From assembly GCA_025846845.1 (NCBI GenBank), contig JAOYTL010000001.1, positions 434,001 through 498,000 on the forward strand: DNA of 64,000 bases, in the 5' to 3' direction. The stretch's first letter is position 1, and every line of letters starts with the position of its first letter. A program made the translations under genes and the position numbers. Origin of the DNA: Alloboseaceae bacterium BT-24-1 (lineage in GTDB: Bacteria > Pseudomonadota > Alphaproteobacteria > Rhizobiales > Beijerinckiaceae). The notes under the pieces were generated by a model. That model was not told the DNA's origin. It made no database searches and saw only the letters and a list, made by a program, of their open reading frames with translations. This document shows, one piece after another, positions 8,415-17,537 of the stretch.

Positions 8415-8867
8415 TCAGTTGCGCGGCCAGCTCGTTGAAACCGAGCGGTTGCCCCAGCGATCGACATGGACGCCCGTGCGCGAGCCGTCCGGATTGGTGG
8501 TGTAGGTGCTGGTGATCCCGGTTTCCCGATTGAAGACGGTCTTGTTGCCGTTGGGCTTGTTGAAGGCTTGGCGTGGCCTATTGCCGGAAACGCGGACGCC
8601 ATCCGGCGTAGTCGTGGTCACCCGGTGATTGCCGAGGCCGAGCCCGGTCGAGCGAATTCGAGTTCCGTCCGGCAGCCTCGTTTCGGCATAGGGCCGTGCG
8701 TCCCGGGCGGGCACCGGCGGACGGGCGAAGATCTGAGGCTGCACCCAACGGTCGCTGCCGCCGCCATCTCCGCCGCCGCCGCCGCCCTCGGCGAAGGCCG
8801 AAGCCATGGGGGCACACACGCAAAGCGCCAGCAATGCCGTGCGCGAGGTGAATGAAATCGTAGCCAT
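8415..8867 (-). CDS. Secreted protein with degenerate PDG repeats
   Basis: A 150-residue exported protein with no family I can name. Residues 1-26 form a signal peptide ending ASAFA, followed by a Gly-rich stretch. The rest contains three loosely repeated units beginning LPDGTRIR, TPDGVRVS and NPDGSRTG, separated by Thr/Asn-rich segments, which suggests a small beta-strand repeat fold. AGGAGG lies six bases before the ATG, fixing the start. It is convergent with the sulfurtransferase gene and has its own promoter in the 309-base gap before rimO. Confidence 0.75.
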   Translation of the reverse strand: MATISFTSRTALLALCVCAPMASAFAEGGGGGGDGGGSDRWVQPQIFARPPVPARDARPYAETRLPDGTRIRSTGLGLGNHRVTTTTPDGVRVSGNRPRQAFNKPNGNKTVFNRETGITSTYTTNPDGSRTGVHVDRWGNRSVSTSWPRN

Positions 8868-9176
8868 AGCCAGCCTCCTGATCGGGGTTGCGCGGCGGCT
8901 CTTGCCACTGCGCTTGGGCGTTAGGCTTCTTCCGGCGCGGCCATTCAGGCAGATATCGCCGGGAGGATGATTTGGACTTGTCGCGATTTCGGTGCTTTTC
9001 GCGCGATGGCCGAGAATTTCGGATTGCCGAGCGGTAGCGGATATGAGTCGGAGCCTCGGTAGGGCCACCCTGAGGGCTACGCATTTGCAAATTTGTCCAA
9101 AAAGGATCAAAGGAAGCGCCAACGCGCCGGCCTTGCCGCGCCCTTCCCTTGCTCCGTTTTTAGAGTTCCGCCGCCG
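8868..9176. other. Divergent intergenic region between the secreted protein gene and rimO
   Basis: This 309-base stretch must contain the promoters of both flanking genes. I see no convincing -35/-10 pair, no RNA gene and no repeat. A run of short frames crosses it, including an in-frame 28-codon extension of rimO from 9093, but none has a good ribosome binding site. Confidence 0.4.
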
Positions 9177-10496
9177 ATGAACGCCGTCGCGCCGAAAATC
9201 TCGTTCGTATCCCTCGGCTGCCCGAAGGCGCTCGTCGATTCCGAACGCATCATCACCTCGCTGCGTTCGGAAGGCTATGAGCTCAGCAAGAGCCATGCGG
9301 GTGCCGACGTCGTCATCGTCAACACCTGCGGCTTCCTCGACAGCGCCAAGCAGGAATCGCTCGAGGCGATCGGCTCGGCCATGGCCGAGAACGGCAAGGT
9401 CATCGTCACCGGCTGCATGGGCGCCGAGCCCGAGCAGATCCGTGACGCCTTCCCGAACCTGCTGGCGATCACCGGACCGCAGGCCTATGAGAGCGTCGTC
9501 TCGGCCGTGCATCAGGCGGTGCCGCCCAGGCGCGATCCCTTCCTCGATCTCGTCCCGGATCAGGGCATCAAGCTGACACCGCGGCACTACGCGTACCTAA
9601 AGATATCAGAGGGTTGCAACAACCGCTGCAGCTTCTGCATCATCCCGAAATTGCGCGGCGATCTCGTCTCGCGGCCGATCGGCGACGTGCTCCGCGAGGC
9701 CGAGAAGCTGGTCAAGGCCGGCGTCAAGGAACTGCTGGTGATCTCACAGGACACCAGCGCCTATGGGCTCGACATCAAATATGCGCCGTCGATGTGGAAG
9801 GACCGCGAGGTCCGCACCCGCTTCTTCGAACTGGCGCGCGAGCTCGGCCAGATGGGCGTCTGGGTCCGGATGCACTACGTCTATCCTTATCCTCATGTCG
9901 ACGAGGTCATCCCGCTGATGGCCGAGGGCCACGTGCTGCCCTATCTCGACATCCCGTTCCAGCATGCCTCGCCCTCCGTGCTGAAGGCGATGCGCCGCCC
10001 GGCCCATCACGAGAAGACGCTGGAGCGGATCAGGAAGTGGCGCGAGATCTGCCCGGATCTCGCCATCCGCTCGACCTTCATCGTCGGCTTCCCCGGCGAG
10101 ACCGAGGACGATGTCGACTTCCTGCTCGACTGGCTGAAGGAAGCTAAGCTGGAGCGCGTCGGCTGCTTCAAATACGAGCCGGTCAAGGGCGCGACGGCGA
10201 ATGATCTCGGCTTGCCGCTGGTCCCGGAAGACGAGAAGGAGGCGCGCTGGCATCGCTTCATGAAGACGCAGGCCGAGGTTTCGGCTCGCATCGTCAAGGC
10301 GCGTGTCGGCAAGCGCATCCCCGTGATCATCGACGAGGCCGGGCCGACCGTCGCCAAGGGCCGCTCGAAATGGGACGCGCCGGAGATAGACGGCAATGTC
10401 TATGTATCGAGCCGCCGACCGCTCCGGCCGGGCGATATCGTCACGGTGAAGATCGAACGCGCCGACGCCTACGATCTGCACGGCATCGCAGTCTGA
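9177..10496 (+). CDS. rimO: Ribosomal protein uS12 methylthiotransferase RimO
   Basis: A 439-residue radical-SAM enzyme that methylthiolates an aspartate of ribosomal protein S12. The N-terminal MTTase domain begins ISFVSLGCPKALVDSE, with further cluster cysteines in NTCGF and TGCMG. The radical-SAM triad is Cys147, Cys151 and Cys154 (CNNRCSFC), and a TRAM domain closes the C-terminus. The start at 9177 gives a length almost equal to the E. coli enzyme (441) and places the SLGCPK motif correctly; the upstream extension to 9093 is unlikely. Confidence 0.96.
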   Translation: MNAVAPKISFVSLGCPKALVDSERIITSLRSEGYELSKSHAGADVVIVNTCGFLDSAKQESLEAIGSAMAENGKVIVTGCMGAEPEQIRDAFPNLLAITGPQAYESVVSAVHQAVPPRRDPFLDLVPDQGIKLTPRHYAYLKISEGCNNRCSFCIIPKLRGDLVSRPIGDVLREAEKLVKAGVKELLVISQDTSAYGLDIKYAPSMWKDREVRTRFFELARELGQMGVWVRMHYVYPYPHVDEVIPLMAEGHVLPYLDIPFQHASPSVLKAMRRPAHHEKTLERIRKWREICPDLAIRSTFIVGFPGETEDDVDFLLDWLKEAKLERVGCFKYEPVKGATANDLGLPLVPEDEKEARWHRFMKTQAEVSARIVKARVGKRIPVIIDEAGPTVAKGRSKWDAPEIDGNVYVSSRRPLRPGDIVTVKIERADAYDLHGIAV

Positions 10497-10508
10497 GCCG
10501 AAGCGACC

Positions 10509-10721
10509 TCAGCCAAGAACGGCAGCCACAGGCCGCGGCACATTGCGCAACTGCGTGACGCGGCCGAGGCGAGCCCGCGCCGGCTTCTCGGAGACGGCCT
10601 GTGACGTGCTGATCTGGGTGACGAGCTGGAGCGTCGGGCGGGCGGCGAGCTGCGCGTGGAGCGCCATCGCAACGATGACGAAGGAGAGGATGAAACCGAC
10701 GCGGCGAAGAAACGGGGACAT
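10509..10721 (-). CDS. Possible small membrane or exported protein
   Basis: A 70-codon frame whose product begins MSPFLRRVGFILSFVIVAMALHA, a plausible signal anchor, followed by a basic polar tail. There is no clear ribosome binding site before the ATG and the gene lies downstream of the quinone oxidoreductase terminator, so it would need its own promoter. It fills most of the 389-base gap between rimO and that gene. I do not recognise the product; it may be a chance frame. Confidence 0.3.
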   Translation of the reverse strand: MSPFLRRVGFILSFVIVAMALHAQLAARPTLQLVTQISTSQAVSEKPARARLGRVTQLRNVPRPVAAVLG

Positions 10722-10822
10722 GACGTAAGGACCAAAGTTCTTGTTGTTGGTCCTGCTTTGCCGGCTCCAGGCGCGCTTTCGCTTTCAGGTTTCGAAGCTT
10801 TCGATTTTTCTTTCCGCAACGG

Positions 10823-10850
10823 AAACGGCCGCCCGGAGAGGCGGCCGTTG
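10823..10850 (-). terminator. Hairpin terminator after the quinone oxidoreductase gene
   Basis: AACGGCCGCC (10824-10833) and GGCGGCCGTT (10840-10849) form a perfect ten-base stem with a six-base loop, 37 bases past the stop of the minus-strand gene. On the minus strand the stem runs into TTTCC, a short U stretch. It could also help to end rimO transcription from the other side. Confidence 0.6.
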
Positions 10851-10885
10851 TCACGTCTGGTTCCGGCGAAACCGGCGGAGTTGAT

Positions 10886-11857
10886 CTACGGCACGAGCAC
10901 GGTCGAGCCGGTGGTGCCGCGCCCTTCCAGGGCCCGATGCGCCTCGGCAGCGTCCTTCAAGGCGAAACGGGCATTGATCGCGACGCTGACCTTGCCGGAA
11001 CCGACGGCCCCGAACAGGTTCTTCGCCATCGCGACAAGTGTCTCGCGGTTGGCGGTATGCGTGTTCATCGTCGGGCGGGTGACGTAAAGGGAGCCCTTCG
11101 CCGAGAGGATGCCGAGGTTGAAGGCCTCGACCGCGCCTGAGGCGTTGCCGAAGCTCGCCAGCAGGCCGAACGGCCTCAGCGAGTCGAGCGAGCCCATGAA
11201 GGTGTCCTTGCCGACGCCGTCATAGACGACGTCGCAGAGCTTGCCGCCGGTGATCTCCTTGACCCGCGCCGGGACGTCCTCGTCGCGGTAGAGGATGACA
11301 TGGTCGGCCTTGTTCGCCCTGGCGAGCTCGGCCTTCTCCTTGCTGCCGACCGTGCCAATCACGGTCGCGCCGAGTGCCTTGCCCCATTGGCAGAGGATCG
11401 AGCCGGTGCCGCCGGCGGCGGCATGGACCAGGATCGTGTCGCCCGGCTTCACCTTGTAGGTGCGGTGGAGCAAGTATTCGGCGGTCAGCCCCTTCAGCAT
11501 CATGCTGGCGGCGGCCTCATAGGAGACGTTGTCGGGCAGCGCGACCACGGCCGAGGCCGGAACGATGCGCTCCTCGGCATAGGCGCCGTGCGCGGCGACG
11601 ACGGCGATGCGGTCGCCGGGCTTGAACTCCGTGACGTTCGGACCGACGGCGAGCACGTCGCCGGCCGATTCATTGCCGAGCGTGAACGGCAGCGGCGCCG
11701 GATAGAGCCCGGTGCGGAAATAGGTGTCGATGAAGTTCAGCCCGATGGCACGGTTGCGGATCAGGATCTCGCCCGGCCCCGGTGCCGGCAGGCCGACCTC
11801 CTCCAGTTGCAGAACCTCGGGCCCACCGGTCTTATGTACGCGGATAGCTTTCGCCAT
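10886..11857 (-). CDS. NADPH:quinone oxidoreductase, zeta-crystallin type
   Basis: A 323-residue zinc-independent medium-chain reductase/dehydrogenase. The start segment VHKTGGPEVLQLEEV is the usual QOR N-terminus; NFIDTYFRTGLYP near residue 43 and the nucleotide-binding VHAAAGGTGSILCQ near 146 are family signatures. It transfers electrons from NADPH to quinones in the cytoplasm. AGGAGA sits six bases before the ATG, which rules out the longer frame that extends to 12250. It is divergent from the UbiH-family gene, with 179 bases between. Confidence 0.92.
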   Translation of the reverse strand: MAKAIRVHKTGGPEVLQLEEVGLPAPGPGEILIRNRAIGLNFIDTYFRTGLYPAPLPFTLGNESAGDVLAVGPNVTEFKPGDRIAVVAAHGAYAEERIVPASAVVALPDNVSYEAAASMMLKGLTAEYLLHRTYKVKPGDTILVHAAAGGTGSILCQWGKALGATVIGTVGSKEKAELARANKADHVILYRDEDVPARVKEITGGKLCDVVYDGVGKDTFMGSLDSLRPFGLLASFGNASGAVEAFNLGILSAKGSLYVTRPTMNTHTANRETLVAMAKNLFGAVGSGKVSVAINARFALKDAAEAHRALEGRGTTGSTVLVP

Positions 11858-12036
11858 GGCGATCTCCTGATGTCGATGGCGCTGACGATAGGGACTTGCC
11901 TTCGCTCGGCGCAACCGCGGCGGTGATGCTAGGCAGGCGTTCGACGCCGAAGGGTATCGGCGAATTTGCATGATCGGGTGAGAGCTGCGGCAAGCGGGCG
12001 CTCGCCAGCGGCGTCGGCATCGGCTACCGAAAGGCC

Positions 12037-13209
12037 ATGACGGACCAGCAGCATTGCGACATCGCCATCGTCGGGGCTGGCGCGGTCGGCCTTGCGGCAG
12101 CGCTCGCGCTCGCCGCTGCCGGGCGCGAGGTCGTGCTGTTCGGGCCGACAGTCGCGCCGCGCGACGGCCGCACGATCGCCTTGCTCGACGGCTCCTGGCG
12201 ACTGCTCGAGGCGCTCGGGCTGACGGGGGCGTTGGACGCGGTCGCCGCACCGCTGGCGGTGATGCGTCTGGTCGACGATACCGGCAGCCTGTTCCGCCAG
12301 CCGCCGGTCGAGTTCAAGGCGGCCGAGCTCGGCCTGCAGGCCTTCGGCTGGAATGTCGAGAACGCTGCGCTGGTCGAGGCGATGGCGGCCAAGGCAGCTG
12401 CGGAGTCGCGCATCCGCATGGTTCCGCATGCCGTCACGGAGATCACCGCAGGCGCCGACTCCGTCAGGCTCTCGGGTGACGGCTTCGCGCCGATCGGAGC
12501 GCGATTGGTCGTGGGCGCCGATGGCCGCAAGTCGCGCGTCAGGGACGCGGCTGGCATCATCGCACGCGACTGGAGCTATCCGCAGGTCGCGCTGACCGCG
12601 ATCCTGAGCCATCGCCGCGAGCATCGCGATGCCTCGACCGAATTCCACACCCGCTCCGGCCCCTGCACGCTCGTGCCGATGCCGGGCCGGCGCTCCTCGC
12701 TGGTCTGGCTGCTCGAACCGGGCGAGGCCGAGCGCATCGCCGGGCTCGACGATGTCGCCTTTGCCCGAGCGGTCGAGCAGCAGACGCATTCAATCCTCGG
12801 CGCGATCACGGTCGCAGGTCCACGTGGGCGTGTGCCGATGGGCGGCTTGTCTGTCGAACGCTTTGCTGATGCGCGCATGGCGCTGATCGGCGAGGCCGCA
12901 CATGTCTTCCCGCCAATCGGGGCGCAGGGTCTCAATCTCGGTCTGCGCGACGTTGCGGCGTTGCGCGATGCGGTTGCCGGCAGTGAGGATCCCGGCGACG
13001 AGGCGGCGCTCGCCGCTTACGACCGCTCGCGCCAGGCCGATGTCCGCTTGCGCACCGGCGCTGTCGATGCGCTCAACCGGACCTTGCTGACCGATCTGTT
13101 GCCGGCCGACCTGATGCGCGGTGCCGGTCTGTTCGCGCTGTCGCGGATAGCGCCGCTGCGTCGCCTGGTCATGCGGCATGGCCTTGCCGGCGGCACCGCG
13201 GCGGGCTGA
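12037..13209 (+). CDS. FAD-dependent UbiH/UbiF/COQ6 family hydroxylase
   Basis: A 390-residue class A flavin monooxygenase. It has the dinucleotide motif IVGAGAVG at residue 10, the middle GADGRKSRVRDAAGI motif near 160 and the second FAD motif GEAAHVFPPIGAQGLNLG near 287, the last being the UbiH/COQ6 signature. The likely job is ring hydroxylation in ubiquinone synthesis. Which ring carbon is modified cannot be told, because alphaproteobacteria carry several hydroxylases with differing specificity. It converges on the CoA-transferase gene with only three bases between the stops. Confidence 0.88.
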   Translation: MTDQQHCDIAIVGAGAVGLAAALALAAAGREVVLFGPTVAPRDGRTIALLDGSWRLLEALGLTGALDAVAAPLAVMRLVDDTGSLFRQPPVEFKAAELGLQAFGWNVENAALVEAMAAKAAAESRIRMVPHAVTEITAGADSVRLSGDGFAPIGARLVVGADGRKSRVRDAAGIIARDWSYPQVALTAILSHRREHRDASTEFHTRSGPCTLVPMPGRRSSLVWLLEPGEAERIAGLDDVAFARAVEQQTHSILGAITVAGPRGRVPMGGLSVERFADARMALIGEAAHVFPPIGAQGLNLGLRDVAALRDAVAGSEDPGDEAALAAYDRSRQADVRLRTGAVDALNRTLLTDLLPADLMRGAGLFALSRIAPLRRLVMRHGLAGGTAAG

Positions 13210-13212
13210 GAT

Positions 13213-14316
13213 TCAGATCTCGTAATCGCCGATCGGCGGGCTCGCCCGCAATGCCGGCGCAGCGTCGCGGAAGACGGGCGCGAGCGGCAGCGGTGTCGAG
13301 ACCATGCGTTTTCCGCCCGGTTCCTCGACTTGCCGGTCAAGCAGGCCACGCGCAGTGAGATGTGGGTCAGCCAGCGCCTCGTCGAGCGTCCGGACCACGG
13401 TACAGCAGCAGTCGAGCGGCTCGATCGTGACCCGCCAATGTTCTGCAGATTGGGACGCGATGATCGCGGTAATGGCGGTCGTCGTCGCTGCGGGATCGCG
13501 CCGGTCGGCGCGTAACTCGACGGCAAGGCCAATACCCTCGCAGAAGCTGACCCAGAACTTCTCCTCGAGCGCGCCGACGGCGAGGAACCAGCCATCGGCC
13601 GTCGCATAGAGGCCATAGCGCGGGCTGGCGCCGGTCAGCAGCCCCTCCCCGCCGTTGGGATAGCGGCCGGAGGCTTGGCCCTGCGCCAGCGCGTACCAGG
13701 CGAAGGCGAGCATCGCGTCGGTCATGGCGATGTCGAGATGGCAGCCCTGGCCGCTGCGATCGCGCTCGCGCAAGGCGAGCAGGATGTTGATCACCGCCGG
13801 CATGGCGCCGCCGGCGATGTCGGCGACCAAAGTCGGCGGCAAAGGTGCTTGCCTGCCGCGCGCGAGCGACTGGCCGAGCAGCCCGCCGATCGCCTGGTAG
13901 TTGATGTCATGACCGGCCTCGAAGGCACGCGGGCCGTCCTGGCCGTAGCCGCTGATCGAGCAGTAGACCAGCTGCGGGTTGAGCGCCTTCAGCGCCTCGT
14001 AGCCGAAACCGAGCCGGGCCATCACGCCTGGGCGAAACTGCTCGATGACGATGTCGGCCTGTTCGATCAACGGTGCCAGGCGTTCCAGCGCGTCCGGCGC
14101 CTTGAGGTCGATGGCGAGACTCTGCTTGCCGCGGTTGAGCGCGGCGAAGGGAGCCGAGGTCTCGCCGAAGCGCGGCGGAAAGCGGCGCATGTCCTCGCCG
14201 TCCGGGCGCTCGATCCGGATCACGCGTGCGCCCGCCTCGGCGAGGAAGAGGCTCGCCATCGGGCCAGGCAGGAGGGTCGAGAAGTCGAGGACGAGGAGAT
14301 CGGAGAGCGGCTGCAT
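13213..14316 (-). CDS. CaiB/BaiF family CoA-transferase
   Basis: A 367-residue class III CoA-transferase. Typical stretches are VLDFSTLLPGPMAS near residue 9, ERPDGEDMR near 36 and the following RGKQSLAIDLK, and a central SGYGQDGP near 138. The nucleophile of the family is an aspartate; D162 in GHDINYQAIGG fits. Members move CoA between carboxylic acids such as formate/oxalate, carnitine or itaconate; the substrate here is unknown. ATG 14316 follows the AEC transporter stop by 35 bases, so the two form an operon. Confidence 0.88.
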   Translation of the reverse strand: MQPLSDLLVLDFSTLLPGPMASLFLAEAGARVIRIERPDGEDMRRFPPRFGETSAPFAALNRGKQSLAIDLKAPDALERLAPLIEQADIVIEQFRPGVMARLGFGYEALKALNPQLVYCSISGYGQDGPRAFEAGHDINYQAIGGLLGQSLARGRQAPLPPTLVADIAGGAMPAVINILLALRERDRSGQGCHLDIAMTDAMLAFAWYALAQGQASGRYPNGGEGLLTGASPRYGLYATADGWFLAVGALEEKFWVSFCEGIGLAVELRADRRDPAATTTAITAIIASQSAEHWRVTIEPLDCCCTVVRTLDEALADPHLTARGLLDRQVEEPGGKRMVSTPLPLAPVFRDAAPALRASPPIGDYEI

Positions 14317-14351
14317 CGCGTCGGGTCCGCAGAGAGCGGCCCAACAGGCCG

Positions 14352-15323
14352 TCAGGGAAAGAGATCGGCCGGCATCCTGCCCGTCTTCACCAGCCACAGG
14401 AAGCCCGTCAGCGTCACGGTCGAGACGATGGTGCCGACGAGGATGCAGGCCGAGGCGCGCTCGATCCCGACCCGGTACTGCGTCGAGATCACGAAGATGT
14501 TCAGCGCCGGCGGCAGCGCCGCCATGATCACTGCGGCGTAGATCCAGGGCGCCGAGAAATTGCCGAATGCCGAGAGCAGCAGCCAGACCAGCAGTGGGTG
14601 CAGCAGGAGCTTGATCGCGACCAGCGCCGGCAGTTCGCCCGGCATCCGTCGCATCGGCTGCAAGGCCACCGTGACCCCGAGCAGGAAGAGCGCGCAGGGC
14701 GCGGCAGCCTGCGAGAGCCAGAGCGTCATCTTGTCGAGCGCGGTCGGCAATTCGAGCTTGAGGAAGGCGGCGAGCACCCCGGCGACGGTGGCGACGTTGA
14801 ACGGATGGGTGACGACCCGCCTGACGACCTCGCTTGCCGTGGCGGCAAAGCTGCGCTTCTCGACGCCGGCCAGCGCCATCAGGAACGGAATCAGCGAGAA
14901 CAGCAGGAGATTGTCGAAGACGAAGATCAGCACCACCGGCGCGCTGGCGACCGGCCCAAGCGCAGCCAGGATCAGCGGCGGGCCCATATAGCCGATGTTC
15001 GAATAGGAGCCGGCGACGCCCTGCATCACGGCTTGCGGCATGTCGCCATGGTTATGGCGCCAGCCGAGCGCGAAGGAGAGCACGAAGGCGCAGAATGTCG
15101 CCAGCGTCGTCACCGCGACGAAGCCCCAATTGGTCAATTCGCTCAGCGGCTTGTCGGCGATCAGTCGATAGAACAGGCAAGGCAGCGCCACATAGATCAG
15201 GAAGAACTGCATCCAGGCCAGCCCTTCGCCCGGCAGGCGCTTGTAGCGGCCGATGAGGAAGCCGAGCAGGATCAGCCCGAAGAAGGGCGCGACGAGGTTG
15301 AACAGACTGGCGATGTCGGCCAT
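14352..15323 (-). CDS. AEC (auxin efflux carrier) family transporter
   Basis: A 323-residue integral membrane protein with about ten hydrophobic segments in two halves. The NIGYMGPPL motif near residue 117 and the C-terminal LPPALNIFVIS near 278 are typical of AEC permeases such as MdcF and YwkB, many of which carry small dicarboxylates or malonate. The start at 15323 gives a normal first membrane helix; the frame continues upstream to 15587 but that part is Arg-rich and unlike the family. It shares an operon with the CaiB-type CoA-transferase. Confidence 0.88.
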   Translation of the reverse strand: MADIASLFNLVAPFFGLILLGFLIGRYKRLPGEGLAWMQFFLIYVALPCLFYRLIADKPLSELTNWGFVAVTTLATFCAFVLSFALGWRHNHGDMPQAVMQGVAGSYSNIGYMGPPLILAALGPVASAPVVLIFVFDNLLLFSLIPFLMALAGVEKRSFAATASEVVRRVVTHPFNVATVAGVLAAFLKLELPTALDKMTLWLSQAAAPCALFLLGVTVALQPMRRMPGELPALVAIKLLLHPLLVWLLLSAFGNFSAPWIYAAVIMAALPPALNIFVISTQYRVGIERASACILVGTIVSTVTLTGFLWLVKTGRMPADLFP

Positions 15324-15586
15324 GCGGCGTGTACCCTGAGGCGGAGCGAGAACCGCTGGCGGTTTCTCGCCCGACCGACGATGGCGACGGCGCCGCCTTA
15401 TAGGATGGCTGTCAGTGCGTGAGAACCCGGTAGCGGAAGCAGGCCCCCGCACCAGCCGCAGAACGCTATGCCGAGAATCCGGCCGCTCGAATGGGGGCAC
15501 AACCGGAAATTGAAAAATCCCGGTCCAGTGGAAGCGATCGGTAACATATTTCTGCCACGTTCCGCGAACGGCTCGTGGGACAGGCA

Positions 15587-17275
15587 ATGACGACCAGCAC
15601 TCAGGCGGCGGCAGATGATCCGGAAACCGGGGCGTTCTGGCGCGATTTCGTGATGTCTCCGACGTTCTGGATCGTGTCTTTCCTGGTGCTGGTGGTCCTA
15701 GGGCTCGCGCTTCCGATCCGCCTCCCGCTCGGGCCGAATTACTGGGATACCGACATCTATCTCGATGCCACCCAGCGCATCTGGCAGGGGCAGATTCCCA
15801 ATATCGATTTCTTCACGTCGATCGGCCCGCTCGGCTTCTACCTCACCGCCGGCATCAAGGCGCTTTTCCCGCAGGCTCAGCCGGCCCTGCTCGCCAATTG
15901 GGCGATCGTGCCTGTCCTGCTGCCGATTGCGGCGCTGATCACCCGAGATGTCGCGGTGCGGTCGCGGCGCCTGGCCCTGGCGATCCTGATACCGCTGCTG
16001 TTCCTGACCTCGCTGCCGATCAATCTCCACAGCCTCTATCCGTCGCCGGGCTTCGACGGCTTCGGCTATTACAACCGCCACGTCGCCCTGCTGCTCTATC
16101 TTCTGCTGGCGGCGCTCCTCTTCGTCGAAAGCCGGATCCTGCTGACGACGCTCGTCGCGGTGCTGATGACGGCGCTATTCCTGGTCAAGGTCACGGGACC
16201 GGTATCTGGCGCCTTTCTCGTCGGCTACGCAGTCCTGGCTGGCCGCATGCGCTTCCACGACGCCGCGATTGCCGGCCTGACCGTCATCGGCGTCCTGGTC
16301 GCGCTCGAACTCTCGACGGGCGTCATCTACGCCTATGTCGAAGATGTCCTCATTCTGGCGATGCTCAACTCTGCCTCGCTCCTGAGACGCTTCCTGACCC
16401 TGGCCTCGATCAAGTTCAACGTGATCGCACCCTGCCTGATGCTGGTCGGCGCGCTCGCCTTCGCCGCATGGCGCGACAAGCCTTCGCTCGCAAGCTTGCT
16501 GGCCTCGCCGCTCGGCTGGCTGACCGCGAGCCTCTTTGCCCTGATCCTCGGCGAGACCCAGAACAGCGGATCGCTCGAATTCATCGGACTCTGGCCGGTG
16601 CTGATCCTGATTCTCAAGACGTATCACCCCCGCTCCGATGATCCGTTACGACCATATGTTCTGGTGCTCGTCATGGCCGTGTCGCTGCCGAGTGCCGTGA
16701 ACTTTCTCGAGAGAGGCGCTCGCGCCGTGATCGCTGCGCCGCGTTATCAGGCGCTGGACGTGCCGGATGTGGGGCCACTCGGCAGAGTGAGCCTGAAGCC
16801 GGAGCTGGCCGAACGCGCAATCGCGCAGGTCGACCACTACCCAAAATACAATGATGCCTATGAAGACCTCGTCCGTCGCGGCCTGCTGCCCTCCGCCACC
16901 CTGTTCTCGGAAATCGACCATCAGGCGACCTGGCTGCTCGAGGTCCAGCAGGGAATCGATGCGATCAAGCATTGGGAAGCGACCAACGGTCGCCAGCTCA
17001 ACGGCTTCTTCGCGCTCGATTTCGTCAGCCCCTTCAACCATCTGCTCGGCCGCGCCGCGCCGCTTCACGTCGCACTCGGCATCGACACCGAGCGCACCAA
17101 TCCCCGGGTCACGGCCGAAATGCTGGAGGCTCTGCGCGACATCGACGCGATCATGCGGCCGAAATGCCCCGTCGAGGTCAAACGCGCCGCGATCTGGAAG
17201 CAATACGCGCAGGCCCTCGAAGGCCGTCAGCTCGTGGCTCTCTCGCCCTGCTGGGACATGTATCTGCGGAAGTAG
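15587..17275 (+). CDS. Polytopic membrane protein, GT39/ArnT-like glycosyltransferase
   Basis: A 562-residue protein with roughly eleven hydrophobic segments up to about residue 380 and a soluble C-terminal third. The N-terminal pattern NYWDTDIY...GQIPNIDFFTSIGPL, an acidic pair before a Gln-Pro-Asp-Phe-Phe loop in the first periplasmic segment, is what one sees in polyprenyl-phosphate-sugar transferases of the PMT/ArnT type. It probably modifies an envelope glycan or lipid, but donor and acceptor are unknown. ATG 15587 is chosen; an in-frame GTG lies at 15575. It stands alone, between the AEC gene (divergent) and tRNA-Glu. Confidence 0.65.
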   Translation: MTTSTQAAADDPETGAFWRDFVMSPTFWIVSFLVLVVLGLALPIRLPLGPNYWDTDIYLDATQRIWQGQIPNIDFFTSIGPLGFYLTAGIKALFPQAQPALLANWAIVPVLLPIAALITRDVAVRSRRLALAILIPLLFLTSLPINLHSLYPSPGFDGFGYYNRHVALLLYLLLAALLFVESRILLTTLVAVLMTALFLVKVTGPVSGAFLVGYAVLAGRMRFHDAAIAGLTVIGVLVALELSTGVIYAYVEDVLILAMLNSASLLRRFLTLASIKFNVIAPCLMLVGALAFAAWRDKPSLASLLASPLGWLTASLFALILGETQNSGSLEFIGLWPVLILILKTYHPRSDDPLRPYVLVLVMAVSLPSAVNFLERGARAVIAAPRYQALDVPDVGPLGRVSLKPELAERAIAQVDHYPKYNDAYEDLVRRGLLPSATLFSEIDHQATWLLEVQQGIDAIKHWEATNGRQLNGFFALDFVSPFNHLLGRAAPLHVALGIDTERTNPRVTAEMLEALRDIDAIMRPKCPVEVKRAAIWKQYAQALEGRQLVALSPCWDMYLRK

Positions 17276-17368
17276 GGCTTAGCTACGGAAGCACGAATCG
17301 GCAGCGACATGGTGCCGTTCACGAGCGCCAACGCTCTCGATTCTGATGTTTGCGGCTCTGAATGAGAG

Positions 17369-17443
17369 TGGCGCGGTCTACGGGAGTCGAACCCGTCTCC
17401 CCAGCGTGAAAGGCTGGTGTCCTAACCGATAGACGAAGACCGC
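17369..17443 (-). tRNA. tRNA-Glu (anticodon TTC)
   Basis: The minus strand folds into a full cloverleaf of 75 bases: acceptor GCGGTCT/AGACCGC, anticodon stem CCAGC/GCTGG with loop CTTTCAC, T arm CGGGTTCGACTCCCG, discriminator G and an encoded CCA (17369-17371). Anticodon TTC reads glutamate codons. Confidence 0.95.
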
Positions 17444-17480
17444 AGGCCGGAGCGCGAAGCGCTCTAACGAGGCGGGGCGA

Positions 17481-17509
17481 GCTATAGTGTCCCGGCGAAG
17501 CTTGAGCAA
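17481..17509 (-). promoter_or_regulatory. Promoter of tRNA-Glu
   Basis: On the minus strand TTGCTC (17509-17504) and TATAGC (17486-17481) are separated by exactly 17 bases and lie about 40 bases before the tRNA. The leader between them and the tRNA holds a GAGCGC/GCGCTC hairpin. Confidence 0.6.
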
Positions 17510-17537
17510 GCCCGCTGTCAGGGTTTTTCGCAACTGC

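Noticed and set aside
9093..9176. N-terminal extension of RimO
   Set aside because: The extra 28 residues are basic and unlike the family, and the ATG at 9177 gives the normal start and length.
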